64,000 nt of DNA from Pleurodeles waltl (GCF_031143425.1 NC_090448.1:329356177-329420176); one strand, 5' to 3'; positions 33,365 to 44,024 are shown, counted from the stretch's first letter. Program-made: numbers and translations. The notes: a model not told the origin generated them from the letters alone.

Positions 33365-34690
33365 CTCTGCATGAGTGATGGTATGCCCCCTACCTCCTGG
33401 AACACCTCTCAGTACTTCCTGGTGGACACAGAAACCCCAGCCGGTGTCCCAAAAGGAAAGGGGGAGTGGAAGAGAAAGAGTCAAAACACTGCCACGTCTT
33501 GCCGGTCCACCCCGAATGTATCTTCGGGGGACAGGTCATTGTTGACAGAGTGATAGTAGAGTTAGTGCACTCAACTTCCTTGAAACTGAATCTCTCTTTC
33601 TGATATGGGCACGGGAGCAATAGAGGAACACCGGGATGCTTCAAAACTTTTCTTGGATAATAATAACTGTTGCCACAATTACTAACACTGCATTACCAAA
33701 AACCCAAACTGAGTACCATAACAATAAGTACAGCAACACTAGGGCTGGCTTCACAGAGATTCACTCTTGCACACTACAATTAGAACTGTGGTTGCACTTA
33801 TCATGCACAAGAAAGACAAACAAGGGCAATTATATCACATAACTTTCCTGTATGCATAGGGTTAAACTAAAAAGAACAAAAACAATCCAAGAAATACAAA
33901 TGTCCACTCTGGGTTCAAACAGGGTTGCACAGTTTGGTTTGGTTTCACTCTGTGTGTGAAAAACCCTTCAAAAAGCAAATTCCTCAAACCTGAAACACAG
34001 GTATGAATGACACAATTTAAATCCATGAGTTATGCTATTAGAGAAAGAAAAGTCACGTAAATGCTCTTTTAAAATTGCATTGTCACTTTATGTAGTACTT
34101 GAGCTCAAACAGATTTCCTGAAGCACATTTAGGCAAGTAACTACAATAATAATGTAGAATGTTCAGAAATGCATTTATCTCTTCAAGATAAGCACTCTGC
34201 CAAAATACGAGGTCTGAAATACACCAGCTGTTTTAGGAAAGCGCTGCGCCCAAAGAACAAACTCCCTGGAGAATACCAGTCACTTAGCTGCAGTCTTTTC
34301 TGGAGTGCTGGAGGAATGCCTGGTGTCAGCTAGCACAGGAACGAAAAAAAGAATTGCCTCAAAAAAGTCCTGAATACAAAGATGACAGCAGGGGCTGGAC
34401 TGCCATATCAGATGCTGAGATCAGGAAGCAAAACAAAGGCAAGCAGGGAGGCATGCTTCACTCTGCTATTTATAGCCAATCAGGAAAGCAGTTAAGTTTC
34501 CACATGTGGATGAGTCACCACATCCAATTAGAAGCACATGTCTACACCACACCCAATTAGAAGCACATGTCTACACCTGCTCACATTAGCAAACAAGCAT
34601 TGGTAAAACAAGCATTGATAAAACCAATTGTGTAACACAGCACATTATGTGTACTTAGAAACATGAAGGTTTAACCAAGAACAGAGATAT
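33365..34690. mobile_element. Non-coding insertion in the PLE (possible solo LTR)
   Basis: About 1.3 kb separates PLE coding pieces. Near the right end is a duplicated 31-bp unit (CCCAATTAGAAGCACATGTC twice, 34530-34576), and the minus strand has a TATA-like CTATAAATAGC (34469-34479). Both would fit an LTR U3. The hexamer GCAGGA near each edge could be a target duplication but ends are not TG/CA. Boundaries are approximate. Confidence 0.4.
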
Positions 34691-34693
34691 GAT

Positions 34694-34920
34694 TTAACCA
34701 TAATCGCTGGGGATGCTGACAGATAACGCAGGAGGCACCTTGGAGATTCCTGACAGTAGGTATTGACGGGACTGGTCCATCTGATGATGGAATCTCCCTC
34801 TTCTTCTGCTTTGTTGTCGTCCCTGAGGACTGTTCCTCCCCCTCTCGAATTCTAAAAACGTATTTGTATCATGTGTAGTCTGTGTTCTTCCTTCCCTTGG
34901 ATACAAAAGATACTACACAT
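34694..34920 (-). pseudogene. Possible PLE N-terminal coding fragment
   Basis: Minus-strand frames here are Arg/Gln/Ser-rich (GRQQSRRRGRFHH in one frame) and precede the PLE RT by only the inserted block. No definite motif; assignment is by position. Confidence 0.35.
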
Positions 34921-34923
34921 TAA

Positions 34924-35082
34924 GGCCCATATTTATACGTTTTTAGCGCCGCATTTGTGCCACTTTTTGACGCAAAAAAACAGTGCAAACTTACAAAATA
35001 CAATTGTACTTTGCAGGTTTGCTCCGTTTTTGCGTAAAAAAAGTGGCGCAAATGCCACGCTAAAAAAGTATAAATATGGGCC
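34924..35082. mobile_element. Short MITE (family M2), TAA duplication
   Basis: 159 bp with inverted ends GGCCCATATTTATAC and GTATAAATATGGGCC, flanked by TAA on both sides (34921-34923 and 35083-35085). The arms continue inward (TTTTTAGCG / CGCTAAAAA and TTTGCGCC-like blocks). A 3-bp TAA duplication fits a PIF/Harbinger-type element. Confidence 0.8.
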
Positions 35083-35110
35083 TAATATTAATAATACTAT
35101 AATACACTAT

Positions 35111-35675
35111 GGGGGGTCATTTTGACCTTGGCGGTCTTTTTCCAAGACCGCCGAGGGACCGCTGTGCGGAAGACCGCCAGTGGTGGCGGTTTGCCGCTCG
35201 GCCTATTATGACCGTTGGCAGCTCTCCGTCCTTTTTCGGACAGAGAGCCGCCAACAGCCATACTGGCGGGAGGCGGGGAAGTGGAAGTTGCTCCACCTCC
35301 ACCGCCACGCCAACAGAACACCGCCCAGCGAATCACATCCTGTGATTCGCCGTGGCGGTGTTCTGTTGGCGGTGTGGTGTTGGCTGAGCTTCCCCCATGG
35401 CTCCCGTCCCCTCCCGGAGGATCGACGGAACAGGTAAGTCGATCGTCCGTTAGGGGAGAGGGCTGGGGGGGTGTTGTGTGTTGGGTGGGTGCATGGGGGT
35501 GTGCGTCTGTGTATGTAGAGGGGGTGTGTGAGTGCGTGTATGCTTGCGGGGGTGTTGCGTGTTTTGGGAATGAGTGTGTGTATGTCTGGTCATAATACTA
35601 CAAAAAAAGACCGCCAGCCTGTTGGTCGGTCTTACCGCCGTTTCTCCGCCTTCCGCCAGGGTCATAATGACCCCC
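35111..35675 (+). mobile_element. Palindromic MITE (family M1), TAT duplication
   Basis: 565 bp, ends GGGGGGTCATTTTGACC and GGTCATAATGACCCCC, flanked by TAT (35108-35110 and 35676-35678). It is the same family as 22377-23363 in opposite orientation, sharing the GAACAGGTAAGTCGATCGTC and CCCTCCCGGAGGATCGACG blocks and the GCGAATCAC...GTGATTCGC palindrome. The GT-rich segment (35460-35590) corresponds to the longer CA-rich segment there. Confidence 0.85.
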
Positions 35676-35678
35676 TAT

Positions 35679-36905
35679 ATCTATTTGGTGCTACATTTGT
35701 TGAAAAGAAGAAGCCGGGCTGAAATGTTTTCTTAGGAGTGTGTCACCCATTTCCACTGCTGACACCACCTATTAGTTGTGTCAGTGCTGCTTCCTTTTGA
35801 AGCACTGTAAATTCTGGATGGTAATCTTACACAACTTAGTAGTACTCAATTTATAAACTTTTAAATAAATTAACTTAGAATTAGCCTTGACAGGATGAAA
35901 TCTCATGACTTCCCTCAGGGCGTCATTAAACACCCTAGACACAATTAACATCACAAGATACAGCCACTGGATTACAACACATCGGAATTTTGGCTATTTA
36001 ACCAATAGTAGTTTGATAGGAAATGCAGAGACATTAACAGTGTTGAAAGCAAAACTGTAAGTGCCAGAATGCAAAGTGATGATGGATAAAAATTACGAAC
36101 TGGCTGAAGGTGCTGGGCGACCTTGGGCCTGTTGCCCACTGTAGGTATTACTCTTTTCTAAATTTGAGTCAGAAATGTTTTAAACATGCATAGTTTTGTG
36201 TAGTAATGACAGTACACTGGTCCAAGTAAATTCAGAAATGCACTATAAATTCATCTGCAAGTCCTAAGAACAAAACCAGTTGGCCTTTTGAAAATGGAAC
36301 TTGTGCTTGAACTATAGCAAAAGTCAGACTTGTCTTTGGCTCAGTACCCTACCATGAAATTGTGTGGCCTACGTGTTTTACAGTTTCATAGCTACACTTG
36401 CATTTACCCAATTTAAGGGTTATCCTTTTATTTTCCAACTTCCCGACGAGAGCTTACACATTAGCGTCATGTTCTGCATGATAATTTCCCAAAAATGTAT
36501 TATCCTGGAAAGTGAAAGTCTCAAATTGATTTTCTACTAGTAGTTATTTTATTGTATAAAAAATAAATATTAATTTATAATGATATATATCACAAAGAAA
36601 TAGATGAACACAAAAATAATAAAATAAATATTGAGTACCCCTGTGATAGAATACATTAATGTAGCTCTAGCATTTAAAATGCAGATAATAAGAAAGATCT
36701 AAAAATGTTACACATTTTCCAATAAAACTACAATCTTTTGGCGAGTAGCAATATTTAATGCATTATTGATAGACCAGATGTTAACCATGATAATTGCTGC
36801 TCTTAAATATTTTCTCCTTGGGTGCAATAATAAAGGGCATAAACATATTAAGTTCCCCATTGATTCCTTCTTATACCCGCAAAGCTTGCAACTTGTAGAT
36901 GTCGC
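35679..36905. other. Unassigned AT-rich stretch
   Basis: No gene, tandem array or terminal repeat recognised. Confidence 0.4.
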
Positions 36906-36908
36906 ACA

Positions 36909-37481
36909 CAGCGGACTGGGGCATAGCTTCAGGGGAGGGGGTGTATGGGGTGTTACACCCCCCCCAATAAATTTATTTTCTAATAAATAGTTGGGGACAG
37001 GTGTTTTAAGTCGGGTATGGTGAGATGTCTGTCAGATTTCAGCAGGAATTTCTGCATGCACACACACAAAAACGGACACAAACTCTCTCCCTCTCCATTT
37101 TGAAAGTCCTCAAAAATACTGGTTATTTTAAAAAATGTTATGTTTTCTCTTAGTATTCCTACCCTTTTCCCTGCCCATCGGTGCCCTCTCATGCACCCTG
37201 CTTGTGGTACAATGTGTGTAAACATTATGGGCCTGATTACAACTTTGGAGGAGGTGTTAATCTGTCCCAAATGTGACGGAAATACCACCAGCCGTATTAC
37301 GAGTTCCATAGGATATAATGGACTCGTAATACGGCTGGTGGTATATCCGTCACTTTACCATCACTTTTGGGACGGATTAACACCTCCTCCAAAGTTGTAA
37401 TCAGGCCCTATATGTCAACCTGTTTGTCGGAAAATCCAAAGCTGAACCCCCACCAATCTTACTGACCAAGCTACGCCGCTG
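36909..37481. mobile_element. Possible hAT-like element hosting a MITE
   Basis: The left end CAGCGGACTGGGGCATAGCTT and the complement of the right end (CAGCGGCGTAGCTTGG) are similar, suggesting terminal inverted repeats. C-rich and G-rich tracts (36940-36965) sit near the left end. No matching 8-bp duplication is seen, so the call is weak. The MITE at 37229-37408 is nested within. Confidence 0.4.
37229..37408. mobile_element. Near-perfect 180-bp palindromic MITE, TAT duplication
   Basis: Arms starting GGGCCTGATTACAACTTTGG and ending with its complement; almost the whole element folds into one hairpin centred near 37318 (CGTATTACGAGTCCATT region). TAT lies at 37226-37228 and 37409-37411. Few mismatches between arms suggest recent insertion or recent copying. 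Confidence 0.88.
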
Positions 37482-38117
37482 ATACCATTGTTAACCCTGA
37501 ATTTTTAGTAATGAATATTCATGTATTCTGAGTGTTGAATCTGCATAGAAAATGAGTCAACGCAGAAGAAATAATACACTCATTTGAAAATGTGCCTACT
37601 TGAGTGACCACCAATACTCACGAAGTGTACTTAACAGCTTATTAATGTAAAATGTTCAGCTCATGTTTGGATTAATGTAGTAGTATGTCCTATTAATGGT
37701 CATGTAGTATGTATTTGCTTTATTAATCATAGGCCTTATTTTAGCGAGGTCTTGGACCTGGTTGCACGGCCTCATGTCAAGTTGCATTGCTTAGGCAAAT
37801 TATAAAATGGCTGCTTAGAGAATTAAATTGTGATTTTCCACTGCATTGACCAAATGTTAGTAGCTGAAATTCTTTCCCAGGAGGACTGCTTGCAAGTAAA
37901 TGTTGTACTAGCTAGCGATACATTGTATAACTTAGTGTGTGTAAGATTACCTTCCCAGGAACAGACAATGGATGCACTGACTCTAGTATAAGCTGACACA
38001 AATGTGTTACCTGACGAGACCAACAACGGGAACAGGAAAAGAGGGGCTGATCATTGTCATGTGAACAGTGGACTAGTAAATTCTTAGATTTGGGGTTCTA
38101 TTTTCATTGGACTAAAC
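37412..38117. other. Unassigned flank of the DIRS element
   Basis: AT-rich; nothing recognised. It is the left junction of the DIRS element. Confidence 0.4.
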
Positions 38118-38335
38118 GAACGAGTTACTTACCTTCGGTAACAACTTTCCTGGTGGATACATTAGGTATCTGTGGATTCCTCACCTAATGAATACTCCCA
38201 TTGCGCCAGCATTCAACGGAAATCTTCTTCCTAGCTTCTGCACGTCGACGAGGACATCACAATTGCCCACACGACGCCGTCTGACGTCATACAGGCAATA
38301 AGAGGTCCTCGCCGACGGCAGTACCAACATTTTTT
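38118..38335 (+). repeat. DIRS A terminal repeat (3' side of element)
   Basis: About 185 bp pairs with 44030-44205 in inverted orientation. The stretch CATTGCGCCAGCATTCAACG and the following GAAATCTTCTTCCTAGC are exact between ends. The outer 70 bp differ more and each corresponds to its own half of the internal complementary region. Confidence 0.92.
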
Positions 38336-38589
38336 ACGTGCCTGAGAATAAAAGGCCATTGAGATAAAAGAACAAATAGCAATATTTAATGATATTCCAA
38401 ATAAAGACATCATTCTAAGAACTTAATTCTTCCTCTTTTTTTTTTTTTAAAACAAATGAATAAATATATGAACAATATATATACATATGAACATATATAC
38501 AAAATATATACAAGTCCTCAAAACCAAGAGGAGCACACTCAAGAATTACTTGGTTAGACCAGACAGGCAACGGGGAGGCGGGTGGGACC

Positions 38590-38699
38590 GTGAGGAATCC
38601 ACAGGTAGCTAATGTATCCACCAGAAAAGTTGTTACCGAAGGTAAGTAACTCGTTCTTCTGATGGATACAACTACCTGTGGATTCCTCACCTAATGAAT
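38590..38699 (+). repeat. DIRS A internal complementary region
   Basis: The left half (38590-38656) is the complement of the left terminus (through GGTAAGTAACTCGTTC). The right half (38657-38699) is the complement of the right terminus (TTCTGATGGATACAACTACC and on). The join reads CTCGTTCTTCTGATGG, that is, the two element ends fused. In DIRS replication this region templates the missing ends and gives the circle junction. It lies just downstream of the recombinase frame. Confidence 0.92.
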
Positions 38700-38744
38700 A
38701 GAGTCCCAAAGCAGTACGGCACTCGGTGGTGGGTGTCTGAATGG

Positions 38745-39893
38745 TCAAACCAAGAAATCCTGCAGCACCGAACGTGCAAAATGGCCATCCCTTCTGACCT
38801 CAGAGTCCAAGTAGTAATGCTTCGCAAAAGTGTGAAGGGATGACCAAGTTGCAGCCTTGCAGATGTCAACCATAGGAACACCTCTAGCCAAGGCCGAAGA
38901 GGCCGACTTAGCTCTGGTGGAATGAGCTCTTATACCATCAGGAGGTTCTTTCTTTGCTAAAGAGTAACACATTTTAATGCAAAGAACAACCCACCTGGAG
39001 AGTGTTCTCTTGTGGACTGCCTTTCCTATCCTCTTTCCCACGTACCCGATGAAGAGCTGATCCTCCAGCCTGAAATCCTTTGTTCTATCCATATAAAAGC
39101 TTAGCACCCTCCTTGGATCTAAGCGGTGAAGTCTCTCTTCTTCCTTTGAAGGATGAGGCGGAGGATAAAACGTGGAAAGAGTAATCGTTTGGGCCATATG
39201 AAAGGGTGAAACAACCTTCGGTAGGAAAGCAGCCTTGGTCCTCAACACCACCTTATCCCCATAAAAAGATGTATAAGGGGGCTTCACAGATAGAGCTTGC
39301 AACTCACTTACTCTTCTTGCAGAAGTATTTGCAACCAGAAAAACCGTCTTTAGGACCAATAATCTTATGGGGCAAGAGTGCATAGGCTCAAAAGGGGATC
39401 CCATAAGGAAAGTTAGAACCAAGTTTAAATCCCATTGAGGCATAACGAAAGGAGAAGGAGGGAATTTATTAATAAGACCTTTCAAGAATCTAAGTACTAT
39501 AGGGGATCTGAACAAAGAAGGCTGGTCTGGAAGACAAAGAAAGGCTGAAAGGGCAGACAAGTACCCCTTAACCGTAGACACTGCACAACCCTTCTGTGCT
39601 AGAGACAATGCAAAAGATAAAACATCTGACAAGTGAGCACGTAAGGGATCAATCTGCCTCTCTCCACACCACACCACAAATTTAGACCACCTATTAGCAT
39701 AGATAGATTTAGTGGAGTGTCGCCTGGCCGCTAAGATAACATCCACTACATCAGGCGGTAGAGAGAAAGAACTCAGGTTGCCCCATTCAATCTCCAGGCA
39801 TGAAGGTGCAGGCTCTGGAGGTGGGGGTGTAAAACCTGCCCCTGCGACTGCGAGAGGAGGTCTGCCCTGAGAGGGAGACGGAGCGGAGGGCAC
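38745..39893 (-). CDS. DIRS tyrosine recombinase (YR)
   Basis: An open frame of 382 codons (open upstream to about 39947; no ATG at the 5' end, the first in-frame start-like codon being GTG, so it may be translated with the overlapping upstream frame). It is a phage-integrase-family recombinase that inserts the circular DNA copy. An N-terminal SAM-like core-binding region (residues 45-130, ILAARRHSTKSIYANRW and TVKGYLSALSAFL) precedes the catalytic part: Arg194 (SARRVSELQAL), His324-x-x-Arg327 (IRAHSTRAKS), Trp350 (KAATWSSLHTFAKH) and Tyr360/361 as nucleophile. All key residues are present, and this is the only undamaged protein frame in the element. Two other copies (50.7-54.8 and 62.2-62.6 kb) are decayed relatives. 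Confidence 0.9.
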   Translation of the reverse strand: MPSAPSPSQGRPPLAVAGAGFTPPPPEPAPSCLEIEWGNLSSFSLPPDVVDVILAARRHSTKSIYANRWSKFVVWCGERQIDPLRAHLSDVLSFALSLAQKGCAVSTVKGYLSALSAFLCLPDQPSLFRSPIVLRFLKGLINKFPPSPFVMPQWDLNLVLTFLMGSPFEPMHSCPIRLLVLKTVFLVANTSARRVSELQALSVKPPYTSFYGDKVVLRTKAAFLPKVVSPFHMAQTITLSTFYPPPHPSKEEERLHRLDPRRVLSFYMDRTKDFRLEDQLFIGYVGKRIGKAVHKRTLSRWVVLCIKMCYSLAKKEPPDGIRAHSTRAKSASSALARGVPMVDICKAATWSSLHTFAKHYYLDSEVRRDGHFARSVLQDFLV

Positions 39894-39949
39894 AGTGAGA
39901 GTTGGAGAAGTCCGTGTACCATACCCTCCTCGGCCAATCCGGAGGTATT

Positions 39950-40670
39950 AAGATGACTTGGGCCTGGTCTTGGCGAATTTCCCTCAATACTCGAGGAATC
40001 AAATGTATGGGGGGAAACGCGTAAAGCAACTGGTCGCACCAGGTCATCTGAAACGCGTTCCCCAACGCTCCTTGTCCCGGATACTGGAGGCTGCAGAATA
40101 ACGGGCAGTGCGAGTTCTCCCGAGTGGCAAACAGATTTATCCGAGGAAACCCCCACATCTGGAAGATTAGATGGACTTGATCTGGATGGAGACGCCACTC
40201 GTGATCGGCCGAGAAATGGCGACTGAGACTGTCGCCACATACGTTCAAGACTCCGGCCAGATGATTTGCTACCAAACAAATCTGATGGTCCTTTGCCCAG
40301 GACCATAGCCGAAGAGCTTCTCTGCAGAGAAGGTACGACCCTACCCCTCCCTGGGAAGGGATGGGAGGAAGGCCTTGAGAGCCAGACGTACAGCCCGTAA
40401 CTCCTACAGATTTATATGAATCATCTGTTCTACTGGAGACCAAAGACCTTTGATCTCCAGGTCCCCCAGGTGAGCTCCCCACCCTAGAGTGGAAGCATCC
40501 GTTATTACTGTGGCCACAGGTGGAGCTTGCGAGAACGGCCTTCCTTGGGAAAGATTGCCGTCCACAATCCACCATTTCAAATCCGTGGCAGCATCTCTGG
40601 AGATCCTCACCGAGCCTTCGAGATCTCCTCTGTGTTGAGACCACTGCCTTTGGAGGCACCACTGAAGAGC
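39950..40670 (-). pseudogene. DIRS A RNase H and C-terminal region, damaged
   Basis: Reading leftward: LKWWIVDGNLSQGRPF, then TVITDASTLGWGAHLGD (40500-40450, first RNase H Asp), GLWSPVEQMIHINL, a stop at about 40404, then ELRAVRLALKAFLPSL. After that a block is missing and the frame switches to WAKDHQICLVANHLAGVLN, GDSLSR and INLFATRENSHCPLFCSL. The missing block is where the second acidic RNase H motif would be expected. The tail (CDQLLYAFPPIHLIPRVL, PDWPRRVWY) overlaps the upstream part of the recombinase frame. Confidence 0.8.
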
Positions 40671-40673
40671 CCT

Positions 40674-41031
40674 CATGTGCCAGCGAGCATGCGTGACCAA
40701 CAGTATGCAAGAAGGAAACAGACCGAGCAGACATAGGACCTTGAGGACCGGAATAACCGCTCCAATTTGAAACATTGGAACCAACGCCTGAATGTCCTGA
40801 ATCCGCTGAGGCGGACGAAATGCTCGATTCAATGTTGTATCCAGTACTGCCCCATGTGCCAGCGAGCATGCGTGACCAACAGTATGCAAGAAGGAAACAG
40901 ACCGAGCAGACATAGGACCTTGAGGACCGGAATAACCGCTCCAATTTGAAACATTGGAACCAACGCCTGAATGTCCTGAATCCGCTGAGGCGGAGGAAAG
41001 GCTCGATTCAATGTTGTATCCAGTACTGCCC
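40674..41031. repeat. 179-bp tandem duplication in DIRS A RT
   Basis: Two head-to-tail copies, 40674-40852 and 40853-41031, differing at only two positions (GGACGAAATG versus GGAGGAAAGG). CATG / CCCC microhomology lies at the joints. Because 179 is not a multiple of three, the RT frame is thrown out of register in the second copy read. Confidence 0.95.
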
Positions 41032-41971
41032 CTATGAACAGGAGGCGCTGTGAGGGCTCTAGGTGAGATTTGGGCACGTTCACCGAAAAACCCAGGTCGA
41101 ACAACAACTGAGTGGTCGACTGAAGGTGATGCAACACGAGCTCTGGAGACTTGGCTTTGATCAACCAGTCGTCCAGATAAGGAAATACTGCTATCCCCCT
41201 CCTTCTGAGCTCCGCTGCAACCACCGACATCACCTTCGTGAATACTCGAGGTGCTGAAGTAAGACCAAACGGGAGGACCGCAAACTGATAGTGCTGCGAC
41301 CCCACCACAAACCGGAGATACTTCCTGTGCGACTTGAGTATCGGAATATGAGAGTAAGCATCCTGCAAGTCGACAGACACCATCCAATCTCCATTGTTCA
41401 GCGCCAAAAGCACCTGAGCTAGGGACAGCATCTTGAACTTTTCCTGTTTGAGGAACCAATTCAAGATCCTCAGGTCCAGGATTGGCCTCAATCGACCATC
41501 CTTCTTGGGGATCAGGAAGTATCTCGAGTAACACCCCTGACCCCTTTCCTGCTCTGGAACCAACTCCACCGCGACCTTTGAAAGGAGGACTTGAACCTCC
41601 TGTTCTAGCAACAGGAGGTGTTCTTCTGAACAGTAGGAAGGACGGGGCGGGATGGGGGGCGGAAACTCCCAAAAGGGTAGGGTATAGCCTTTTCTGACAA
41701 TGCTGGTAACCCAGGAGTCAGATGTTATGACCTCCCACTTGTGGAGAAAATCCAGTAACCTCCCCCCTACAGGAGTGGAGTGAGAAGGAATTGGCAGAAG
41801 CCTAAGGATGCTTGCCATGCTGCACCCCTCCAGAGGATGAGGAAGAGGCAGAGTGCTGCTGAGTGGCTCCCCTGGTACAGACCCTACCCCTCCCTCTGAA
41901 GGATCTATAGGAAAGAGCAGAGGTGGGTTGTTTGAATTTTCCTCGAAAGGAGGAGGAGGAACCACGACCAA
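40829..41971 (-). pseudogene. DIRS reverse transcriptase
   Basis: An open frame of 380 codons overlapping gag in another frame; the first codon of the frame is not ATG. RT motifs in order: FLIPKKDGRLRPILDLR (residues 152-168), VSVDLQDAYSHIP (Asp201), FAVLPFGLTSAPRVFTKVM (230-248), VFPYLDDWLIKAKS (catalytic YLDD 265-268), FDLGFSVNVPKSHLEPSQ. The palm is intact. The frame ends early within the 179-bp duplication, separating RT from RNase H. In life it would copy the element RNA into single-stranded DNA that circularises through the internal complementary region. Confidence 0.9.
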
Positions 41972-43463
41972 ATCCTCGAAACCTCCTAAAAAATCTGGAG
42001 GAAGTAGAAGAAGTGGCTTGCAAGCCCAACAACTTGGCAGTGGCCCTACTGTCCTTAAACCTTTCTAAGGCCGAATCCGCCTTGGCGCCAAAAAGCTTGT
42101 CACCATCAAAAGGAAGGTCTAATAGAGTTGATTGCACATCAGAGGAAAATCCAGAGCTACGAAGCCAGGCCTGCCTCCTCGTAGCCACAGCAGTGCCCAT
42201 TGCTCTAGCAACCGAGTCAGATGTATCCAACCCAGATTGAATAACCTGGGTTGCAGCTGCCTGAGCATCAGAGACCAGGCTCAATAATTCCTGAGGAACC
42301 TCTGTGTGCGTTGATTTAATCTCGTCCATCAGGGCGTAAATGTATCTCCCTAAGATGCATGTAGCATTGGTGTACTTCACCGCCATGCTACATGACGAGA
42401 AAACTTTCTTGGATGACATGTCCATCTTCTTAGAGTCTCTATCCGAGGGTATAGTTGGAAATGACCCAGGAGCAGATTGAGCTGAGCACGAAGCCTGGAC
42501 CACCAGGCTTTCAGGTGTTGGATGCCTGGAAAGAAAGCCTGGGTCAGCCGGTGCAACCCGATACTTCCGAGCCACAGATCTATTGACGGCCGAAGAAGAC
42601 ACCGGCTTCTTCAAAACCTCCATAATGGGATCCAGTAGGGCTTCATTGAAAGGCAAAAGTGGCTCTGCAGATGTAGAGGCAGGGTGCAACACTTCCGTCA
42701 AGATGTTCTGCTTGGCCTCAGTCACTGGCAAAGGGAGGTCCAGAAAGTCAGCCGCCTTTCTAATGACAGCATGAAAAGAGGCTGCCTCCTCTGTGTACTC
42801 CCCAGGTGATGACAAGTCCCATTCAGGGGAGGTATCTAGACCACTAGCAGTGTCAAGTCCATGGAAACCCTCACGAGAGTCCTCAATCTCCCCTTCCTCC
42901 AAAGTTTGTCTCCGGTACTCCTGTTCTTCCAGGAGGCGAAGAGCCAGCCTCCTCGAATGCAGCCTCTCCTCTATCCTCGGCGTCGACATGGCGTCAGCGG
43001 ACATCGAAGATTGACGCCGATCCTCGGATCCGTCAGACGCCGGGTCTAAAGGCACCATGGTTTTCTTCGGCGCCAAACATGGAGCCGGACGGAGAGAAGA
43101 CTGTCCCGGAGTCGGAGGAGGTCTAGTCGGCGTCGCTGGCTGAGATGTCAAAGCCACAGGAGCCGAAGCCATAGGAGCCGAAGCTACAGGAGCGGAAGCC
43201 ACCGGAGTCGATACCGGCGCCGAGCCCACCTTTTCCAGGGGAAGAAATGGCATAAAGGGTGCCGGTCGAAGTGGAGCCGGAGCACCCATGTTGAAGGCCA
43301 AAGTGCCTGAAGGACCAGCCGGTCCACCACCTGGAGCCATCTGTTGGAAGATGGAAAACATTGCATTCAGAAATGCGGTACTATCAGCTCCAGGGGCCGG
43401 GAAAGCCGGGTACTGAGGTGCCTGGTTAGAAGGCGACATCGATGCCGGTCTCGACGTCTGCAT
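41802..43463 (-). pseudogene. gag: DIRS gag-like protein, main frame
   Basis: A 553-codon frame from the ATG at 43463. It has a Pro/Ala-rich N-terminal part (QAPQYPAFPAPGADSTAFLN), a charged stretch (ERLHSRRLALRLLEEQEYRR), EAASFHAVIRKAADFLDLPLP, a helical core (SCSMAVKYTNATCILGRYIY), LLDLPFDGDKLFGAKADSAL, and a Gly/Arg/Ser-rich C-terminus with RG boxes (RRFRGFGRGSSSSFRGKF) suited to RNA binding. It overlaps the RT frame by about 170 bases. The initiating region lies upstream in two other frames, so this copy is frameshifted. LLDLPFDG...LFG is a good family marker: decayed versions occur at 49020 and 59540. Confidence 0.82.
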
Positions 43464-43920
43464 AGACGGAGAAACACCTGAGGCTGCGGAACCTCAAACA
43501 CTGAAGGAGGATGAACCGATGACATGGGTGAAATCGGTGAAGCCGGAGAAGGTAACGGCGTCGTCGGCTGGGGAGAGACAGTGGGACTGACTTCCCAAGT
43601 CTTCCGACGTCGAGTTGATGGTGACCTCGATCGAGACCTCTCCCTGCTCAACCGGCGCCGAGATTCTCGACGACGCCGGGAGTCCCGATGACGCCGATGA
43701 GACTTCGGTGACGTCTCTTCTCCTTCTTTTTCGATTTCGCAAGAAAAAGTTTGGCATCACGTTCTTTCAGGGCCTTAGGATTCATATGTTGACAAGAATC
43801 GCACTTATCAACATCATGGTCGGAACTAAGATACCACAAGCAGTCAGAATGTGGGTCCGTTACCGACATTTTGCCACCACACTCACGGCAGGGCTTGAAT
43901 CCTGACTTTCTTTGCGACAT
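43464..43920 (-). pseudogene. gag: DIRS gag N-terminal region, frameshifted
   Basis: Starts with ATG at 43920: MSQRKSGFKPCRECGGKMSV, then a Cys/His cluster (CRECGG, SDCLW, DKCDSCQHMNPKALKER) that looks like a zinc-binding module. KKKEKRRHRS follows, and coding potential moves to the next frame at about 43710 (HRRHRDSRRRRESRRRLSRE, an Arg/Ser-rich tract, then SPSTRRRKTWEVSPTVSPQP). A second switch occurs near 43475 into the 553-codon frame. The same Cys/His module, decayed, is visible at about 47750-47880. Confidence 0.78.
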
Positions 43921-44024
43921 TGTAAGGTCTCAAAGTAAAAATAGGCAAAAACACACTGTAACTGTCGATACAGCAACAGTAGCTCCCTCGAAGATAACCG
44001 TTTCGAATGGCACGGAAAAAAAGG

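Larger units (their letters stand above)
28233..34920 (-). mobile_element. Penelope-like element (PLE) with secondary insertion
   Basis: A minus-strand retroelement with reverse transcriptase (about 33050-31580) followed by a GIY-YIG endonuclease (31560-31380), the composition specific to Penelope-like elements. GGATACAAAAGATACT occurs at 28233 and again near 34899, a direct repeat compatible with the element's terminal pseudo-LTRs; this boundary is tentative. Two hammerhead-like motifs lie toward its 3' side. About 1.3 kb between 33365 and 34690 looks like an unrelated insertion. 29200-31260 is non-coding sequence of unknown origin. Confidence 0.7.

Noticed and set aside
36909..37481. Firm hAT call based on CAGCGG ends
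   Set aside because: The ends are similar but the flanking octamers (GTCGCACA and ATACCATT) do not match, so it is kept only as a weak candidate.
39787..40944. 385-codon minus frame as an independent gene
   Set aside because: It is a mosaic: part shadow of the duplicated RT segment, part true RNase H tail after a frame change, part overlap with the recombinase region. Only the RNase H tail is kept, under its own entry.
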